Origin: Amoebidium appalachense
Taxonomy: Eukaryota; Ichthyosporea
DNA: 64,000 nt
Reading direction: 5' to 3'
Assembly (NCBI GenBank): GCA_963693365.1
Contig: CAVNZM010000016.1
Location: 5,084,001 to 5,148,000 of the forward strand
Position 1 is the stretch's first letter, and each line of letters starts with the position of its first letter. The notes beneath the pieces were generated by a model. It saw only the letters and a list, made by a program, of their open reading frames with translations. It did not search any database and was not told the DNA's origin. Shown here piece after piece: positions 41,671 to 64,000 of the stretch. The translations under genes were made by a program, and so were the position numbers.

Positions 41671-43148
41671 ACAAACACACACCACCCACAAAAAAAAATG
41701 TTTTTGTTCACAAAGAACACACCTTGAATAGGGCAATAGATGTTGATGGTCCTCTCCTCCAACTTCACCTTACACCACGACTCGAAGCACGTGGAGCAGA
41801 CATCACACCCACACCCCATGCTTATGCCTGCCCATTCATAGCGCGACACCTCCGTCCCCTCACCACACTGCTCGTAGCATATCAAGCATGCCCATTTTCT
41901 GAGATTATTGCCTTCCTCATCCTGCACATCACCCACCTGGGTTAAGAAGGAAGAGAAACACACTACGAGCTTGCGTAGACTTCAGGAATGACAAAAAGAA
42001 AAAAAAACAAAAAAAACACCAAAATTCCAAGAATGACACGACGAACGAAAAAAAAAAAGGTAGTGGCACATAGAAAGGAATTATGCTATCCATTGGTCAG
42101 ACCAAAGCCAGCCATGCGTAGAAGGAAACAATGAAGCGATGACGCCAAGATCACAGGTGTTTGTCTAACCCCCCCCCCCCCCCCTCCCCGCCTCTCTCCC
42201 CTCCAAGACAAACCATTAGAGTAACAAACCTTAAAACACACGTCTCAGCAGTGTAAAAAAACTCACTAATTCTCCTCTACAACCGCCAAAAAACACCACA
42301 GAAAAACATAAAAAAACACACCTCGGTTTCGTTTTCCTGGTGCGTTGCCCACTCCTCCATGTTATCACCTCTGAGGCTCCTGGTCAGCATGCTCCATGCC
42401 CCACGGCTAGTCGCATCTGATTCAGCCAAGAAATCTGCATACGTCAAAACATGCGATCCATCTGGTTCCTCCGTTCGCTCGCCAGCTGTCGTTGAACCAA
42501 CATCATCACCAAAGAGAAAAGAATATGTTTGCCGTGTGGATGGAAACCTCCTTTTGTCAGTAGATAGCTCCGATACCTCACTGGTAGCCGACACACTGAC
42601 AGTCTCAACATTACTGCGGCGAGGAAAAAAGTTCAGACCCTTGACAACACTAACCCTTTCTTTAAGGTTTTCTTTCTTTCTCTCCTCCCAAAAATATCCC
42701 TTTTTCTCCTCTGACCCTCCTCCCCCCCCCCTCCCCCCTCCTACCCCTCACACACTCACACACTCACACACTCACACACACACACACACACACAAACCCA
42801 GAACATACACACAAAAACGTTCTCGTACGAGGCTCCACAAGAAACAAACAAGTTCCTTAGAAAAAAAAAAGTATTTCTTTCTCCTGCATTCCCACAAACC
42901 ACCCTCCCCTTCCTTAGCAGAAATGATAAAAGAGCGATCAGCCTGTTCCCAATAAACATGCGCCTTTAAGCTATGCACAGGTGCACTTCCAACCAAAACC
43001 TCCGAGGGAGAACTCCAAATTTGGTGCCACCTATAGGTGTGCTATCCCAAACCTTCAAACAACGAACAGCTTCGACTTTTAAGACAACTAGAACCCGGTA
43101 GGAAATTTGAGCAAGTGGGACCAGTGTGAGTACTTACATTTCAGCCAT
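35294..43148 (-). CDS. RBR-type E3 ubiquitin ligase with C-terminal membrane segment (RNF19-like), seven exons, 390 aa
   Basis: Exons on the minus strand: 43148-43138, 42613-42322, 41936-41723, 40218-40145, 38305-38138, 36413-36222 and 35515-35294 (TGA). All introns are GT-AG with matching phase; the start exon is only 11 coding bases (MAE plus two bases, donor GTAAGT). Residues 1-110 are acidic and Ser/Thr-rich. RING1 begins at C118 (CLIC...[10 protein letters not shown]...CPIQGC), the IBR at C211 (CPDC, CVKC, CFDC, H....C), and RING2 has CPVC and GCNHMNC. The Cys of GCNHM (C283) is the thioester-forming residue of RBR enzymes (family knowledge). Residues about 326-360 are a long Gly/Val/Leu segment behind RRRR, like the membrane region after RING2 in RNF19, so the enzyme is probably membrane-anchored. 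Several exons have decayed partial copies in neighbouring introns. Confidence 0.9.
35985..36072 (-). pseudogene. decayed copy of the 3' half of RBR exon 6 with its donor
   Basis: This piece matches the end of exon 6 (36310-36222), including the HKCPK-like end and the following donor-like GT. It has substitutions and small gaps that break the zinc-binding pattern. It lies in the intron directly downstream of the real exon. Confidence 0.75.
36570..36625 (-). pseudogene. strongly decayed copy of the end of RBR exon 5
   Basis: Aligns with the [10 protein letters not shown] end of exon 5 and its donor at roughly 70% identity by eye. Reading frame is lost. It sits downstream of duplicated block A. 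Confidence 0.5.
36881..37200. repeat. segmental duplication block A (partner 38331-38634)
   Basis: AGTAAATTCTAAAAATTTAA, the CATACTGTCGGAGATAGCAA stretch, ATGAGAAGATAAGAAACCAA and GAAGAAGCACACGGGCAAG recur in the same order, broken by poly(G) of different length, at 38331-38634. Both end in poly(T)-poly(G) joined to TTTGAATGCG of a family I element. The match resumes at 37707-37752 / 39276-39322. Confidence 0.85.
37200..37704 (-). repeat. interspersed repeat family I, copy 4, 5'-truncated
   Basis: The reverse complement of the 3' 505 bases of copies 1-3. It starts TTTGAATGCGTCAAAAAGTA beside poly(G), that is TTCAAA beside poly(C) in the element's own sense. Its 5' end stops at GGAACTTTATCGTC. 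5' truncation with an intact 3' end is typical of retroposed copies. Confidence 0.85.
37750..37858. repeat. interspersed repeat family II
   Basis: CCAAAGGACAAAATTCAAAA..., GAAATCAAAACATTTTGAG, GAAGACACTTGAACAGAGCC and CATCATCAGGGGGG. Related pieces lie at 34176-34276 and 62206-62275. It shares an AGAGCCCATC-TCAGG box with family I. Function unknown. Confidence 0.6.
37955..38020 (-). pseudogene. recent partial copy of RBR exon 5 end with donor
   Basis: Near-identical to the end of exon 5: [18 protein letters not shown] is still readable (the real exon has [12 protein letters not shown]...), followed by a GTACCT donor. No acceptor is evident upstream, so it is probably not spliced as an exon, but its donor could compete with the real one. 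Confidence 0.8.
38331..38634. repeat. segmental duplication block B (partner 36881-37200)
   Basis: The second copy of the block described at 36881. It lies just upstream (minus sense) of RBR exon 5, while block A lies downstream, consistent with tandem duplication of intron plus exon 5. Confidence 0.85.
38634..38919 (-). repeat. family I variant subfamily, copy a
   Basis: Starts TTTGAATGCGGAACACGGTA beside poly(G), then GTACGAAGTACGCATACACG, the GCAGAGCCCATCCTCA box, GAGTTTCGACCCCTTAG and GACGAGGAGGGTTGCTTATG. The plan is that of family I (same end, same box, same GTTGCTTATGCA-GCAAGG end), with diverged sequence. GTTTCGACCCC is close to the Pol III B-box consensus, which could be chance. Confidence 0.7.
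39087..39233 (-). repeat. family I variant subfamily, copy b
   Basis: Nearly identical to the first 147 bases of the copy at 38634, ending GGAGGACCCAAG against poly(G). A third fragment is at 56064-56160. Confidence 0.75.
39690..39962 (-). pseudogene. three decayed copies of the RBR exon 4 donor region
   Basis: The end of exon 4 plus donor (40106-40160: GAAATGGGCAGCCCACCTGTTGGTAC on the plus strand) has degenerate copies around 39694-39720, 39823-39860 and 39925-39960. Each shows an AGAAATG/AAAATG-GCAGCC-CACCTG-like core and lies in intron 4 downstream of the real exon. Confidence 0.6.
40219..41722 (-). repeat. RBR intron 3: TG/CG and poly(G) tracts
   Basis: Almost entirely (TG)n, (CG)n-interrupted TG and poly(G) (40535-40577, 40789-40809, 41140-41159), with poly(C)-(CA)n at 41599-41683. 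A unique stretch of about 240 bases (41310-41560) shows no coding signal. Confidence 0.6.
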
Positions 43149-53528
<10,380 letters not shown>

Positions 53529-53820
53529 TGTGATTTGGTGGTTTTGTTTTCGGGGTGATGTCCGCCGATGGAGTTTTAGAGGGGTTTGATGGATGGGTGT
53601 GATTGGGCGAGCTGTGGGTGTGATTTAAAATGTGAATTGAAGGTCCTTTTTGTTTCGTTTTTTCGCTGATGAATGGCCGAGGAAATTCTACTTATTAGCT
53701 TTCTTTGATTTCGTTTCTGTTTTTGCGCCAGCGATTCTACTTCGACGTCTTAAATACCTATTCTACGAGTATCAGTGTCTTTCCCTTATGGTGTGTGTGT
53801 GTGTGTGTGTGTGGGGGGGT

Positions 53821-53852
<32 letters not shown>

Positions 53853-53869
53853 TTATGCTGATATGTGCT

Positions 53870-53931
<62 letters not shown>

Positions 53932-54290
53932 GTGTTTTTGTGTGTGTTGTGTTTTTGTGTGTGTGTGTTTGTGTGTTTGTGTGTGTGTGTTTGTGTGTTT
54001 GTGTGTGTTGGGGTTGCCTTGCCGGGATGTTGGGGTTGATTTTCAAGCAACTAGCTATCTCTGTAATTTTTGGTTTTCGGTTCACTCGCAGTTAGTGTTA
54101 AGTTGGGGCTAGATGATCTCGCTGTGACGGGGTTTTTCGATTATGTACCCCATTTAAACGGTTTCAGTAACTATCTCTACTTGATACACGCTGATGAATA
54201 TTAATTAATGATTTACCTTTTGATGATGAACCACTTGTGCAATCACGTAATCACGCAGAGCACTTTTTTCCTTCCCTTCTCTTATCTCTC

Positions 54291-54327
<37 letters not shown>

Positions 54328-54713
54328 GGTGGGAGCTAGAGGCTAATGTCGGTAGTCTCTAGCTGCTAAATAATGATGATATCCGACTATGGTTTAGTAA
54401 AAATATAGCCTAATAACCTAATAAGACCGGGCATATTTCCTGTGCACTAGACAATGATCGAGCTGCCGCTCTAACCCCGTTTTTCGTGACTTTGTTCATG
54501 AGTTAGATAGCTGTGCTGATTTGAGTTAAGCAAGACGGACTGAAAAGAGATTTTACGGTCTGCAACAATGCACGTGTGTGAACGTGTGTAACTTTGTAAG
54601 GCGCCTATGATACAAGATACCGGATCTAGATCTATGTATACATGTGTATTCTGCAGCTGGCACGGTTGAGGTGCATATATGCGCACAGCTGCTAGTAGGC
54701 AGAGCCACCATGT

Positions 54714-54761
<48 letters not shown>

Positions 54762-55377
54762 CCACCCCGCCGCGCCCCCCCCGTTTCACACACACACAGA
54801 GAGAGAGAGACGCGCGCGCACGCACACGCACGCACCTGCATAGCGTGACACAAACGCACACACGCACACATGCACACACGCACACGCCAACGTGCACACG
54901 AACACACACACACACAGATACACACGTGCACACAGACACACACACACACACACACACACAGTGTCACGTACACGCACACGCACACGCACACGCACACCCA
55001 CACACACACACTCATGCATACCACCGTCCAGCCCTGTCAGCCCATGACGCTAATTAACCTAAACCCACTATCATCATACGACGAAGGAAGGCAACCAAAC
55101 ACACGGATAACAGTTCATAGAAATTCAGCGTTGTGTTTATTTTATCGGTACTGAAATCTCTGTATAGACCATTTCTAACACGGTCGTACGACGTCGGGTT
55201 TGCGAGATCGCCACACAGTTTGGTTTTGGGTTCACATACGTACAGGGAAGTTTTTAGAAAAAGCTTGGTTACGTGCCATGTCAATATATATATGTAATAG
55301 TATTTGCACGATCACACAGCCATTCATTCCATTATTGCAAAATCACAATGGCATCGCAAATGTCCTGACACCTGCAT

Positions 55378-55410
<33 letters not shown>

Positions 55411-55890
55411 AGCCAACCCACACACACACCCGCACATGCACACAGTCCTAGATTTAGCGGGCACATACGTGCTCTGCAAACACACGCACATACACATGTA
55501 AAAGGAAAGGCAGAAGAATTACATACGGGTTTCTGGGCTTTCTTTCAAATGCCGATACAACCTCCTCTTGACAGGCAATAATACTACATCCATCCCTCTT
55601 TTGTGTACCGCACAGGTTAACTTCATTCAAGCATAATTCGAAATTCGGAACATTAGATACACCTAGATATACCATTTGATATAGTTGTGCCTCTTGCTCT
55701 CCACTGCTCCACACACAGACCCCAAGAACCCAGAAACCCTAGCCAAGCAAAAACCAATGCAAAGCGGCCCTGAAGGGGCAAAAAAAAAAAAAAAAAAAGT
55801 TAAAAAAATACTCTAAGTTGAACCTCACTGGATACTTCGGCACAATCCTAAAACAAATGTGAAATTTCATCCTATAAGGAGATTTCGATT
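53529..55890. other. intergenic between convergent arrestin-C2 and INTS11 genes, no gene seen
   Basis: Both genes end here. (GT)n with poly(G) 53791-54010, poly(T) 54296-54326, poly(C) and (CA)n 54716-55010, poly(C) 55380-55410, a short A run at 55780-55798. The remaining unique sequence shows no coding signal. Confidence 0.55.

Positions 55891-64000
<8,110 letters not shown>

Overview
This is a stretch of nuclear DNA from a eukaryote, most likely a unicellular one. Genes are split by many GT-AG introns, membrane transporters and eukaryote-only families are present (Integrator subunit 11, an RBR ubiquitin ligase, a C2 protein), and non-coding DNA is saturated with poly(C)/poly(G), (CA/TG)n, (CT/GA)n and G/C-rich microsatellites. 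I cannot name the species. All 29 introns I could define by matching reading phase are GT-AG, which argues against a dinoflagellate. || Layout: 1-2.4 kb holds a decayed LINE reverse transcriptase. 5.9-2.4 kb (minus) is a three-exon MFS transporter. 6.65-7.59 kb is a candidate inverted-repeat element filled by a (CT)n tract. 8.2-21.6 kb (plus) is a ten-exon gene for a 466-residue nuclear-type protein: a charged RE/RD/KE-rich N-terminus plus the domain of plant STYLE CELL-CYCLE INHIBITOR 1. Its introns carry three long copies of an unclassified ~0.8 kb repeat. 24.6-30.6 kb is a repeat-poor block with two intronless minus-strand transporters: an AAAP/SLC38-type amino-acid transporter and a CHX/CPA2 cation-proton antiporter. 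43.1-35.3 kb (minus) is a seven-exon RNF19-like RBR E3 ligase with a C-terminal membrane segment. 46.6-53.5 kb (plus) is an arrestin-fold plus C2 protein gene with apparent single-base frameshifts. 64.0-55.9 kb (minus) is the 3' part of INTS11 in ten exons, running off the window end. || The genes do not form a pathway. The most unusual features concern architecture. (1) In the RBR and INTS11 genes, segments spanning exon-intron junctions have been copied into the neighbouring intron several times and are decaying there, giving arrays of pseudo-exons. (2) Many splice sites abut dinucleotide microsatellites: (TG)n runs follow GT donors, and (CA)n runs end in the CAG acceptor. (3) A family of interspersed repeats, each bounded by TTCAA(A) followed by poly(C), is spread through the introns. 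One copy is flanked by a 17-bp direct repeat and another is cut short at its 5' end, which suggests retroposition. (4) The two intronless transporters stand apart as an almost microsatellite-free block. Homopolymer lengths here may be assembly approximations.
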